From Cellvibrionaceae bacterium (GTDB lineage: Bacteria > Pseudomonadota > Gammaproteobacteria > Pseudomonadales > Cellvibrionaceae), in NCBI GenBank assembly GCA_021151825.1, contig JAGKWQ010000006.1:421151-485150 (forward strand): DNA of 64,000 nucleotides, read 5' to 3'. The stretch's first letter is position 1; each line of letters opens with the position of its first letter. The notes below the pieces were generated by a model that saw nothing but the letters and a program-made list of their open reading frames with translations, was not told the origin of the DNA and searched no databases. Of the stretch, positions 1-8,444 are shown in pieces. A program made the position numbers and the translations under genes.

Positions 1-44
1 TCGCACCGGAATTGCTATGCGAAAAATAAAATAACTTGCAACGG

Positions 45-71
45 ATATCCCCTGCTCGAAAATGGGGATAT
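45..71 (+). terminator. possible terminator of a gene left of the window
   Basis: Eight-base perfect arms (ATATCCCC and GGGGATAT) surround an 11-base loop and are followed on the plus strand by TCGTTTT. It could end a plus-strand gene lying left of the window. On the minus strand, where the esterase gene ends at 92, there is no T tract, so it is a weaker candidate for that gene. Confidence 0.35.
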
Positions 72-91
72 TCGTTTTAGTTGATATAATT

Positions 92-1681
92 TTAATCCTT
101 GAGGCTGTTTGCAAGAGTTTGTAGTTGCGGTTGCTCTCGAATCTGCATCGCTACCAATTTTGCCATGGCTTCTGCGCCATTCTTTTGGAAATGCGTTCCA
201 TCCGGCATTTGGCTGCTACCAGCTGCATTGTTTGCATAAAAAGGATTGATGGCCGGATCTACCACTAACCAATAATTTCTCCAGCCTGGTTCACCTGCTT
301 TATTCGCAAAATTAATACTGGCTGTTTCCAAATCAATTAATGGCAGTTTGTGTAATTGTGCAGTGGTTTTAATGGTTTCAGTGTAATCTCCAGTGAACAA
401 ATAACCGTTGCTGGCGTTTTGGCGAGTTAAATGTGAGTGTACTGCCGGTGTGGTTTGTACTCCTTTTGCATTTTTAATCCTTGCCGTGGGAGTAAACATT
501 ATCGGATGCGCGCCGCGCTCTTGTGCGATCTTGATATAACGCTCCAGTGAATGCTGGAAAGAGAACTCAGGATACCCTGCTGGAAACTGGGTTCTTCCTG
601 TCGGACCATTAGGATAGGTACAGAGATTTTTAACATCCGCCGCGCCGCGCAATGCTTTGCTACTATCGCAGTTTTGATCGTTGTGGCCGTGATTGATAAA
701 CACATAATCACCGGCCTGAATTAAATAATCCATTTGTGTGAACCAGCGGCCATTGTAGAAATCCCGTGAGCTGCGGCCTGCACGGGAACCAACAATTACT
801 TCAATTCCACTATCCGGTTTGAATTGAGCAGCTAACGCTTGACCCCAACCCATGCGCGGATAACGCAATTTTTCATAAATGGCGGACGTTGAATCACCAA
901 CAATAAAAATTCGTGTCTTGGCTTGTTGAACTTTCAAATATTCACGGCGTGCACGTTGCAAATCAAAAACTTCGTAGGCCCCGTTGGGCATTAAACCAGC
1001 AATAGGGCGAAAGCTAAAATCGGTCAATGATGTATGGCCGGTACTGCCGCTGTTGTTATCGTAATTCCTATTGTGATGCAGCAGCGAAAAAATTTCTGTT
1101 ACCGGATTTGTATCTGTCATAGCAAATGTAACAGGGTCAAATTCAGCAGCATTTGTTATGCCGGCGGTTGTTAGCGCAACAGAAAAGCCATCGCGCATGA
1201 AGGCGAGCGCTTGATTAACTAATTGAGTATCTACTGCGCCAATAACATTTGAATCCACCCATTGTTGTGGGCCAATAAAACCTTTGCTGACTGCAATATC
1301 AGATACTACTCGATCAGTCAGTGGGTTAATGTTTGCAACCAGGTTTTTATTTTTTGGTATTTGGCTAACCAATGCAGCCAAACAAATTGGACGCAGGCGC
1401 GAGTTATTTGCACAATCTTCGGCTTTTCCTTGTGAGACAACCGAGGCCAATATGGGTAAGGTTAATCCCTTTGTCGAAATATGATAAATCCCCAATGCAT
1501 TGGTTTCGGTCTTGAGTTGTTTTCCTGAGGCATCAAGCAGTGTGATCTGCGCGTTGGGCAGTGGCTGGCGTTCGTAAGCTAGCCCCGTAATGGTGGTTGA
1601 AATATCAACTGATTTACAGGCGCTCAAGCCAAACAAAAGTGCAGCCGATGATAATAAAAGGTTGATGGTATTTTTTTTCAT
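92..1681 (-). CDS. CE12-like rhamnogalacturonan acetylesterase, lipoprotein (SGNH hydrolase)
   Basis: A 529-residue predicted secreted lipoprotein: the hydrophobic N-terminus ends in a lipobox (GLSAC). Residues about 30-110 look like a carboxypeptidase-regulatory-like beta domain. The SGNH hydrolase domain follows from about residue 258, with the nucleophile motif GDSTSA (Ser264), an oxyanion-region GSRAGRSSRDF, the HGHND block and a C-terminal DGTHFQ that supplies Asp and His. These blocks are those of CE12 esterases, which remove acetyl groups from rhamnogalacturonan or other pectins. The start has a good ribosome site (AGGATTG). It lies 19 bases behind the beta-propeller gene on the same strand, so the two are probably co-transcribed. 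Substrate is inferred from the family and from the nearby PL3 pectate lyase. Confidence 0.85.
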   Translation of the reverse strand: MKKNTINLLLSSAALLFGLSACKSVDISTTITGLAYERQPLPNAQITLLDASGKQLKTETNALGIYHISTKGLTLPILASVVSQGKAEDCANNSRLRPICLAALVSQIPKNKNLVANINPLTDRVVSDIAVSKGFIGPQQWVDSNVIGAVDTQLVNQALAFMRDGFSVALTTAGITNAAEFDPVTFAMTDTNPVTEIFSLLHHNRNYDNNSGSTGHTSLTDFSFRPIAGLMPNGAYEVFDLQRARREYLKVQQAKTRIFIVGDSTSAIYEKLRYPRMGWGQALAAQFKPDSGIEVIVGSRAGRSSRDFYNGRWFTQMDYLIQAGDYVFINHGHNDQNCDSSKALRGAADVKNLCTYPNGPTGRTQFPAGYPEFSFQHSLERYIKIAQERGAHPIMFTPTARIKNAKGVQTTPAVHSHLTRQNASNGYLFTGDYTETIKTTAQLHKLPLIDLETASINFANKAGEPGWRNYWLVVDPAINPFYANNAAGSSQMPDGTHFQKNGAEAMAKLVAMQIREQPQLQTLANSLKD

Positions 1682-1700
1682 AACAATCCTGCAAAGAACA

Positions 1701-3824
1701 TTAATTATTTCGGGTTAACAATGGAACCCGTATTAACCGTTCGCCAACGCCAATCAGCATTTTATTATGATTATCGATGTATAAAGATTTGATAGAGCCT
1801 TGAGTAGCAGGTGGAAGCAATAGCCAACTTAAACCATCATCTGTGGAATAGATAATTTCACCCGTTTTCCCCGAAATATAAATAATCCCGGTATCTTTAT
1901 CTTGCACCGGTGTACGCAAATTTGAATGAGTGGGAGCATCAATTAGTTGCCAATGCTTTTCATCATCGTTCCTGCGTGCAATAAAACCCTGTGTGCCAGT
2001 TGCAAGTAATGTGTGATCAACTGTTTCAAACAAGGATAGTATTGTTGCCTGGGAATCAAGGTTGGTATCTTGCCATGATTTTCCATTATCAGTGGACTGC
2101 ATTAACACTCCTTGATCACCGGCTATCCAGATTGAATTAGCCGTTGCATAAACGGTTTGCAGCGCTTGTGTGATGCCGGTATTGCTTATCGTCCAATTTT
2201 TTCCGTCAGACGATAACTGAACAGCACCTTCTTGACCGACTGCGATAAACTGCTGCCTGTGGTGATCGAAAATTGCATTAAATAATTGTTTGCTATTATC
2301 GATATTGGCTGCATTCCAGTTTTCACCAGCATCCATAGAGTAGTGAGTAATGCCGGGGCCAGCAATGGCGATGATAATACCGTTATCATTATTAATAACA
2401 CGGTGAAAATAACCCTGATTGGAATCGCTCAAGGCTAATCGAACTTGCCACTCATTTGTATTGGGTTTTGCTACCAGAATGGTTCCGGGTGGCCCCCCGG
2501 TAATCAGATTGCCTGATTTCTTATCTTGTACAATTGATAAAAAATAATCGGTTTCCTGTGCGTTGGTAATGGCAGGTAGCCATGTTTTGCCCTGGTTGTT
2601 TGAATGTAGAATAGTGCCTTTGGCTCCTACTGCAATCCAATTATCTAATGTACCCGGTAGCAACTGATGCACAAAGTCACTGACCGGATGGTTAATAATT
2701 TTCCAGGTGCTTTGCGAATCTTTCAGCTGCATTAATAAGCCGGATTCACCATAAGCAATAAAACCACTATCACCATTGGGAATGGCACCTTCGATATTGG
2801 TATTCACCGGTGAGTGTTGAGTTGTCCAGGTTCGCCCCGCATTATCCGATATTAGTAATTGGCCTTGATCACCAACAACGAGTAAATGTTTTCCATCAGT
2901 ACTTCGTGCAATATTATTTAAATAGTAATTTTTCTGCGAAACCGGTGCCCATAAGCTTCCACCATCATCAGATAAAAAAATATCACCGTCGCTACTCAAA
3001 GCGATTAGTGTTTTCTGTTCGCTATTATAAAAAATACGACTGAGGTACGTAGAAAATCCGGTGGTAATTATTTCCCATGAATGGGTTTTTAAATTTCCCC
3101 GTATTAAATTTCCATCGGCGCCACTGATTAAAATATTGGTATCAGTTGCTGCAATGTCGGTAAGGGCTGCTGCTGATATCGGGGGGGCAATTTCCCAATT
3201 AATTCCGCCATTTGTGGATTGTGCAATCAAACCATTTTCGCCAATAGCCATGATTAGCGAAGGTAGCGAAATTATTTTGCTAAATGTGGATGTATTATCG
3301 ATCTCTATTTGTTGCCAGTGGTAGCCTGCGGCATCGCTAATAAGTATTAATCCTTGTTCTCCTGCGGCGATCCAACGTTGGAAAATTCCATCAAATAAAA
3401 TAGTTGTGATGTTTTTGTTGGTGGGTGATAGGCGTTTTTGCCAATGTTTTCCTGAATCATTGGAATGGGCAATTAATCCATTTTCACCCACTGCCACCAG
3501 CACAGAGCCGGAGTTGTTGGCCGCGAGAGCGGTAATTTTATCGCTGAAATCCGGAGTATCTGCCGCAAACCATTGGTTGCTTCCATTATCTAACGTTATT
3601 ATTTTGCCGTCGCTTCCAGCAATAAATATTTTTTCCTGGGTGTTTTGATGGGTAAAAAATCCGGCATTTAACACATTGAGCTGGCGGACTCCAGAAGGCG
3701 CTTCTGTGTTTTTTATAACTTCCTTTGGTTTTTGTTGGCAGCCAACACTGATTGCAATAATAAAAAGTAATGAAAAGAATAAAATAAATTTATTATTGGT
3801 TTGGTGGGCGATGAATAAATTCAT
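1701..3824 (-). CDS. Ycf48/BNR-type beta-propeller lipoprotein
   Basis: A 707-residue protein with an N-terminal hydrophobic stretch and lipobox (ISVGC, Cys29), so it should be a lipoprotein facing the periplasm or cell surface. The rest consists of many copies of a blade of about 40-45 residues with the pattern G-x-x-G-x-[IL]-x-x-S-x-[DN]-x-G-x-x-W, as in Ycf48-like and sialidase/BNR propellers. The copy number suggests two stacked propellers. No catalytic residues of sialidases are evident. It is the first gene of a probable two-gene unit with the CE12-like esterase. In bacteria outside the cyanobacteria such propellers have no settled role; polysaccharide or protein binding is only an inference here. 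Confidence 0.75.
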   Translation of the reverse strand: MNLFIAHQTNNKFILFFSLLFIIAISVGCQQKPKEVIKNTEAPSGVRQLNVLNAGFFTHQNTQEKIFIAGSDGKIITLDNGSNQWFAADTPDFSDKITALAANNSGSVLVAVGENGLIAHSNDSGKHWQKRLSPTNKNITTILFDGIFQRWIAAGEQGLILISDAAGYHWQQIEIDNTSTFSKIISLPSLIMAIGENGLIAQSTNGGINWEIAPPISAAALTDIAATDTNILISGADGNLIRGNLKTHSWEIITTGFSTYLSRIFYNSEQKTLIALSSDGDIFLSDDGGSLWAPVSQKNYYLNNIARSTDGKHLLVVGDQGQLLISDNAGRTWTTQHSPVNTNIEGAIPNGDSGFIAYGESGLLMQLKDSQSTWKIINHPVSDFVHQLLPGTLDNWIAVGAKGTILHSNNQGKTWLPAITNAQETDYFLSIVQDKKSGNLITGGPPGTILVAKPNTNEWQVRLALSDSNQGYFHRVINNDNGIIIAIAGPGITHYSMDAGENWNAANIDNSKQLFNAIFDHHRQQFIAVGQEGAVQLSSDGKNWTISNTGITQALQTVYATANSIWIAGDQGVLMQSTDNGKSWQDTNLDSQATILSLFETVDHTLLATGTQGFIARRNDDEKHWQLIDAPTHSNLRTPVQDKDTGIIYISGKTGEIIYSTDDGLSWLLLPPATQGSIKSLYIDNHNKMLIGVGERLIRVPLLTRNN

Positions 3825-4200
3825 AGGCAGCCATCTTTTATTAAATAGTCTCAGGCAATAGAAAACCCTGCCGTTACTTATGGTAGCAGCAAAGATTGAA
3901 GGTTTGGGTAAAGAAGAAAAATGCCAGTGCCGAGGTATATATTTTTTACTGAAAATTTATTTTTTTAGTGAGCAAGATAATACAAGTGGTTAAATAATAT
4001 GTACAGACAAATTTAAACTGCTATAGTAATCGCGCTAGGATTTTTGCGGGCATAAACAGCAGTTTATGCTCTTCGCTTGCAAGTTATTTTTAAGTGTATG
4101 AGCAGTTACTCAAAATAATTTACTGTTGTGCGATTGGCAAAATCTGCTCCTCATCTGTTTTATTCGCGATTGACTCGCGGCTCTAGATAGGAGTTTTTAC
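3825..4200. promoter_or_regulatory. divergent intergenic region with an 8-bp inverted repeat
   Basis: This 376-base gap separates the minus-strand propeller gene from the plus-strand pectate lyase gene and should carry both promoters. The clearest structure is an inverted repeat at 4050-4069 (GCATAAAC, loop AGCA, GTTTATGC), about 130 bases before the lyase start. It could be an operator or a leader hairpin. A ribosome site TAGGAG precedes the lyase ATG. No gene was seen. Confidence 0.35.
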
Positions 4201-5244
4201 ATGCTCAAAAAAATAATGATAACGACGTTGTTGGTTGGTGCTTCTGCAGCAGTTATGGCAGCCAATCGTCCCAGTGGCTACACAACCATTTGTAAAGTTG
4301 GTGCAACTTGCTCCGTATCACAAGCAACGAATGTTGCCTTTGGTGCGGATGATAAGTTTGTTTACAAAGTATTAAATGGTTCGTTCAGTTGTAGCGTGGC
4401 CACATTTGGTTCTGATCCAAACCCGGCGAAATCTGTGAAAGAGTGTTCGATTCCCTCCAGTGGTACCGGAGTGTCATCGACCAGTTCAAGTAAAAGCAGT
4501 GTCGCTACCAGCTCATCCAAATCGTCTGTTGCATCCAGTTCAGGATCAACAACGAGCGGTGAATGTAAAGCGGGTGCGGTAATTGAGAACAAAACCGTCG
4601 ATTGCGGTGGCAAGACTATCGGTCTGACTTGCCCTGGCGACGCTGAAGGACAACCACCGGTTATTACCTTGAAAAATGCCACGATTAAAAATGTGCGCAT
4701 TGCGGGTAACGGTGGTGCAGATGGTATTCACTGTACGAGCGGCGCTTGTCGTGCAGAGAATGTGGTGTGGGAAGATATTTGTGAAGATGCAGCATCATTG
4801 GTGAGTAGCGGTACTAAATTCACTATTTCCGGTGGCTCTGCGTACAACAACACCAGTAATTCCCCCGGTTCCAAACCGGATAAAATTTTCCAGCACAACT
4901 CCAAAAACAGTACCTATGAAATTATCAACGGGTTTACTGCCAAGGGGGTGAATGGAAAATTGTGGCGTTCGTGCGGTAATTGCTCAAGCAATGGCGGCCC
5001 ACGTTATGTAGTGATTAATAATGTCACTATCGATGGAACTATCGGCAGCATCGCAGGTGTTAACCGCAATTTTGGTGATAAGGCGACGATTCGCAACCTG
5101 AAAATCAAAGGTTACAAGTCCGGCTCACCAAAAGTATGTGAAGAATTTCAGGGTGTACAGAAAGGAAGTGAATCTTCCAAGTATGGCGAATACTGGAATA
5201 CTTCATACTGCGATGTCAGCAAGTCTGATGTAACGGCTTTCTGA
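4201..5244 (+). CDS. secreted pectate lyase, family PL3, with serine linker
   Basis: A 347-residue secreted enzyme predicted to cleave polygalacturonate by beta-elimination. Residues 1-20 form a signal peptide ending VMA. Residues 21-85 are a small Cys-containing domain of unknown kind. Residues about 87-118 form a Ser/Thr linker, typical of Cellvibrio enzymes. From about 120 the PL3 beta-helix begins: VIENKTVDCGGKTI, a VITLKNATIKNVRI rung, DGIHC, then VVWEDICEDAASL, followed by many Asn-rich rungs and paired Cys residues. These match the PL3 (pectate lyase class III) pattern. The gene is monocistronic, with its own terminator directly after it. It stands near the CE12-like esterase, so both may act on pectin. 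Confidence 0.9.
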   Translation: MLKKIMITTLLVGASAAVMAANRPSGYTTICKVGATCSVSQATNVAFGADDKFVYKVLNGSFSCSVATFGSDPNPAKSVKECSIPSSGTGVSSTSSSKSSVATSSSKSSVASSSGSTTSGECKAGAVIENKTVDCGGKTIGLTCPGDAEGQPPVITLKNATIKNVRIAGNGGADGIHCTSGACRAENVVWEDICEDAASLVSSGTKFTISGGSAYNNTSNSPGSKPDKIFQHNSKNSTYEIINGFTAKGVNGKLWRSCGNCSSNGGPRYVVINNVTIDGTIGSIAGVNRNFGDKATIRNLKIKGYKSGSPKVCEEFQGVQKGSESSKYGEYWNTSYCDVSKSDVTAF

Positions 5245-5305
5245 TTTTAAAATAATGATTATTTAAATAACAATGAACTCATAATCGGCCCGCAAAATCA
5301 GTAGC

Positions 5306-5330
5306 CCCTCTCTGGTGACAGAGAGGGTTT
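5306..5330 (+). terminator. rho-independent terminator of the PL3 gene
   Basis: A perfect 9-bp stem (CCCTCTCTG / CAGAGAGGG) with a GTGA tetraloop is followed by TTT. It lies 61 bases after the lyase stop, between convergent genes. Confidence 0.75.
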
Positions 5331-5341
5331 CAACTCAATAT

Positions 5342-6238
5342 TTATTGTGCGCCCCAGCCAGCTTTTAAACTTTCCCACATTTCATCAAATTGTTTTTGTT
5401 CGCGTTCGCGCAATGCATCGTATTGATCTGGTGTTAAATTTCCGCGCGCGCTGTTCAGGAAGTTATCTTTATAATCGTGCAGTGCTTCGTGGGCCTTCTC
5501 AATCAGAAATGGCTTTTCTTCCGCAGAGGCATTTTGAATACCTGTGCCCGCAGATTCCATGTAACGCATAAACTCCTGCTTTTGTTCCAATTTGCTGATT
5601 AATAATGCTTCGCGTTTTTCAGCTGGAATAGGGGATTCTCCTTGTGCCTGATCAAAGAAATTATTCATTTGATATTGTTCATAGGCGGAATCCTTGAGTA
5701 AGTCATAGGTTTTGCGATCTTCTGGTGAGCTAAGCAGTTGTGCTATCTGTCGATCAATTTCGGCAAGACCTTGCTGCTGGCGATTAACCGCCTCTTCAAT
5801 CTCTTTTTGCGACGAGTAATAACCTACGCTACTGGCATTGAGAATTTGCTCGCGCTGTTCAAGTAAGCGTTGTAATCGGCTTTGAATTTGTCCGGATAAG
5901 CCCAGGCGAGACATTAGGAGGCTATATTTTTTTTCCAGTGTCCGTTGTAAGTTTTCTTGCTGGATTGATGAAAGTTCGCTAATCCGGTTCGGGTTGGTAA
6001 CGGGTGAGTTTTGGTTGGTGATCACCGATTGTTTGTTATTTTGTCCAAAAGCGATAAATTCCTGCAGACTATCAATCTTCTTTTGATAGTTGGTTTGTTC
6101 CTGTTGCAGGCGGGAGTCAAAATCTGCCTGTTGCTGGAAAAGTTGCTGGCGTAAGGTTTGATGATCCAGGTAAAGCACTGTGTGATGTGCACCGAGAATA
6201 ATCAGGATGATAGCGAGTAAAGCGCAAAGAATTTTCAT
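5342..6238 (-). CDS. membrane-anchored coiled-coil protein of unknown function
   Basis: A 298-residue protein. Residues about 3-20 form one hydrophobic segment (signal anchor or signal peptide). Residues 25-70 are strongly Gln/Glu/Lys-rich and look like a coiled coil. The remainder is almost entirely charged helix, with two patches that look like a degenerate repeat (around LGLSGQIQSRLQRLL and LTPDQYDALREREQ). The layout of a single TM followed by extended helices recalls lipase foldases and other periplasmic helical proteins, but none of their signature residues could be confirmed. It is convergent with the pectate lyase gene and seems to be transcribed alone. Function unknown. Confidence 0.7.
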   Translation of the reverse strand: MKILCALLAIILIILGAHHTVLYLDHQTLRQQLFQQQADFDSRLQQEQTNYQKKIDSLQEFIAFGQNNKQSVITNQNSPVTNPNRISELSSIQQENLQRTLEKKYSLLMSRLGLSGQIQSRLQRLLEQREQILNASSVGYYSSQKEIEEAVNRQQQGLAEIDRQIAQLLSSPEDRKTYDLLKDSAYEQYQMNNFFDQAQGESPIPAEKREALLISKLEQKQEFMRYMESAGTGIQNASAEEKPFLIEKAHEALHDYKDNFLNSARGNLTPDQYDALREREQKQFDEMWESLKAGWGAQ

Positions 6239-7027
6239 TTTTACCTTCGTAACTACAGAATCATTATTGTGGTTTTAGGTAAATTTGACCGGAATTGCCA
6301 TAGTGCAACGGGTAGTTATTATGTATGTATGTTCCGTTTTCGGGATTAGATTACATTTTCTATGCACTGGCAAGCGACAACGTGCGATTCAATCGAGTTA
6401 TCAACGTTAATGTGAAATGGTTATTTGGGTAATGTGTAGCCCGTATGGAGCCTTGTGTAATGCGGGTCGTCGTGCCACTGAAATTCCCGTAATACGTTGC
6501 ACTCCTTACTGGCTACTTGCGAATGCAAATAGCAATTGTGAGTAGCTTGTATGAAATCTTGCGTAATACGGGGCGTCGTGCCACTGAAATTCCCGTAATG
6601 CGTTTCACTTCTTACGGGCTACCTGTGAGTGCAAATAGTGATTGTGAGCAACCCGTATGGAGCCTTGCGTAATGCGGGCCGTCGTGTCACTGAAGTTCCC
6701 GTAATGCGTTTCACTCCTTATGGATGGTATTGCCATTTTTGTTTTAAAGTCTTTTTTTTTAAAAATTATTCTTATAAATAATTTTTAAATTTTATGAAAA
6801 ACCAGACGACAAAACACCGATAGCGATATTTTATTTTTTACATAAAAAACTCTGGCCTATAGTGATTTGGTTAGCGCATCGACCTGCGCTACATAAAATA
6901 GCAATATTTAATCTATATAATCAGTAATAAAAGTTCCGTGTAGCATTCAGCAAGCGGACTGTTTTTGCTTGCCTGAACGTTTACATTCCCGGACATCCGT
7001 GTTGTCACTATAGAAGGAATGTTATCC
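6239..7027. other. 789-base gene-free region
   Basis: No convincing gene was found on either strand. The middle is occupied by a tandem array of palindromic units (listed separately). The stretch 6740-6860 is very AT-rich, with runs of T and A. The last 100 bases should hold the promoter of the cytochrome gene; the ribosome site AAGGA lies at 7013-7017. Confidence 0.6.
6436..6723. repeat. tandem array of palindromic units, 106-bp period, about 2.7 copies
   Basis: Copies begin at 6436, 6542 and 6648, exactly 106 bases apart. Each full unit is an imperfect palindrome of 81 bases (6436-6516 and 6542-6622). The left arm begins GTAGCCCGTATGGAG and runs to TAATGCGGG; the right arm begins CCCGTAATGCG and ends CTTACGGGCTAC. 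A spacer of 25 bases separates units. The third copy stops after about 76 bases. The arms could fold into long hairpins, as in REP-like or MITE-like elements. No protein is encoded. Confidence 0.85.
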
Positions 7028-8392
7028 ATGAAGAACTCAATTCGACACCCGTTTTTTTTTATCATTATTTCATTTTTTACTACTTTGCTTTTTAGCAACG
7101 CATCAATTGCCGCAGAAGAAGATTTTAATTCTTTGGTTAAGCGGTTACAGGCGGAAAAACCAAAGTTTGCCAAGCGCCAACAAAATTTGCTTAATGAACG
7201 CTATGATCTGGCGGATCGGGTAGTGCAGGGCGTTACTATGTCTCGCGGCAAAGGTATTCAGGCCGGTGTGCGTGTAAAATTACCTGCTGGTACAACTTGG
7301 GAAAAACTTGCCTTGCTTTCTCCTGAGGAAATAAAAAATAAAAATCTATGGCCTGCTGGTTTTTTACCGCTACCGCATCCGCACCATGAGGCGGGAGGAA
7401 TGATTTTCCCCAAGTTTCTTATTGATGAAACAAAAAAGCAAACAGATCGAGATTTAACCCGTTTTGATCTGGATTTCGATTTGCCTAATCATTTGCTCCC
7501 GGAGTTTCCCGCGCCAATCTACTTAACGACGCGCCCCGATCTTGGCGATGTTTCGCAAGGGAAGTTGGTGACACTGACTAACTTCCATGATCTGTTCAAA
7601 GATATTCTTAATCCGAAACAACTGGAAGGATTGAGATTATTAGTTACGCCATTTCCGCAGCAACAATTTAATACCACAGGTGACAGGCGCAGTTTGAAAC
7701 CGCATCAAGGTGTAGCCTGTTTTGATTGCCATGCAAATGGGCATACCAATGCATCTACTCATACTGTAGGTGATATTCGGCCTAATGAGCATCGCCATAG
7801 AATCGATACACCAACACTGCGCGGTCTGAATATCCAGCGGTTATTCGGTTCTCAGCGTGCATTAAAAACAGTAGAAGATTTTACTGAATTTGAACAACGT
7901 GCTGCGTATTTTGATGGCGCACCTGCGGATGCAACATTAAAAGGAACTAACATTTTGGAGCGTGGAAGCCAAGTGCATTTTATGTCTGAATTCCAATCCA
8001 TCCTGGATTTTCCGCCTGCACCAAAATTAAATGTATATGGAAAACTTAATGCTACCAAAGCGTCTGAGAATGAATTGCGAGGGCAAGATGTTTTTTTTGG
8101 GAAAGGCCAATGTGCAAGCTGCCATACACCACCGTATTACACCGATAATCTGATGCATAATTTGAAAGTCGAACGATTCTTTAACGAGGTGACTATCAAT
8201 GGCCGTAAAGCATCTGCTGATGGTCCAATAAAAACGTTCCCCTTGCGTGGTATTAAAGATTCACCACCGTATTTACACGATGACCGTTTGCTAACCCTGG
8301 CTGATACCGTAGAATTTTTTAATCTGGTATTGGAATTGAAGTTGGAAAAGCAAGAGAAGGATGATCTTGTAGCATTTTTGTTAACACTTTAA
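7028..8392 (+). CDS. secreted two-haem cytochrome c, peroxidase/MauG-like
   Basis: A 454-residue protein with an N-terminal hydrophobic signal ending near SNASIA^A. It has two haem c sites, CFDCH (Cys231) and CASCH (Cys362), both in the C-terminal half. The text after the first haem (RPNEHRHRIDTPTLRG) and the closing segment FPLRGIKDSPPYLHDDRLLTL resemble the bacterial di-haem cytochrome c peroxidase/MauG group. The first 220 residues are not recognised. The start at 7028 is preferred over 7019 because AAGGA sits ten bases before it and only one base before the other. Action in the periplasm is expected; substrate unknown. Monocistronic. Confidence 0.7.
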   Translation: MKNSIRHPFFFIIISFFTTLLFSNASIAAEEDFNSLVKRLQAEKPKFAKRQQNLLNERYDLADRVVQGVTMSRGKGIQAGVRVKLPAGTTWEKLALLSPEEIKNKNLWPAGFLPLPHPHHEAGGMIFPKFLIDETKKQTDRDLTRFDLDFDLPNHLLPEFPAPIYLTTRPDLGDVSQGKLVTLTNFHDLFKDILNPKQLEGLRLLVTPFPQQQFNTTGDRRSLKPHQGVACFDCHANGHTNASTHTVGDIRPNEHRHRIDTPTLRGLNIQRLFGSQRALKTVEDFTEFEQRAAYFDGAPADATLKGTNILERGSQVHFMSEFQSILDFPPAPKLNVYGKLNATKASENELRGQDVFFGKGQCASCHTPPYYTDNLMHNLKVERFFNEVTINGRKASADGPIKTFPLRGIKDSPPYLHDDRLLTLADTVEFFNLVLELKLEKQEKDDLVAFLLTL

Positions 8393-8413
8393 GCGTGTTA
8401 TTACGTGGTTTTA

Positions 8414-8441
8414 AGGGGCGATTTGATCATCGCCCTGATTT
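8414..8441 (+). terminator. probable terminator of the cytochrome gene
   Basis: Arms GGGCGAT and ATCGCCC enclose TTGATC, extended by one A-T pair with a bulged G, followed by a T-rich tail (GATTTGCTTTATTTT). It lies between convergent genes. Confidence 0.5.
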
Positions 8442-8444
8442 GCT

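Noticed and set aside
6436..6723. The 106-base tandem repeats considered as a CRISPR array
   Set aside because: Units are 81-base palindromes and the spacers are similar to one another (AATGCAAATAGCAATTGTG type); no cas gene is near.
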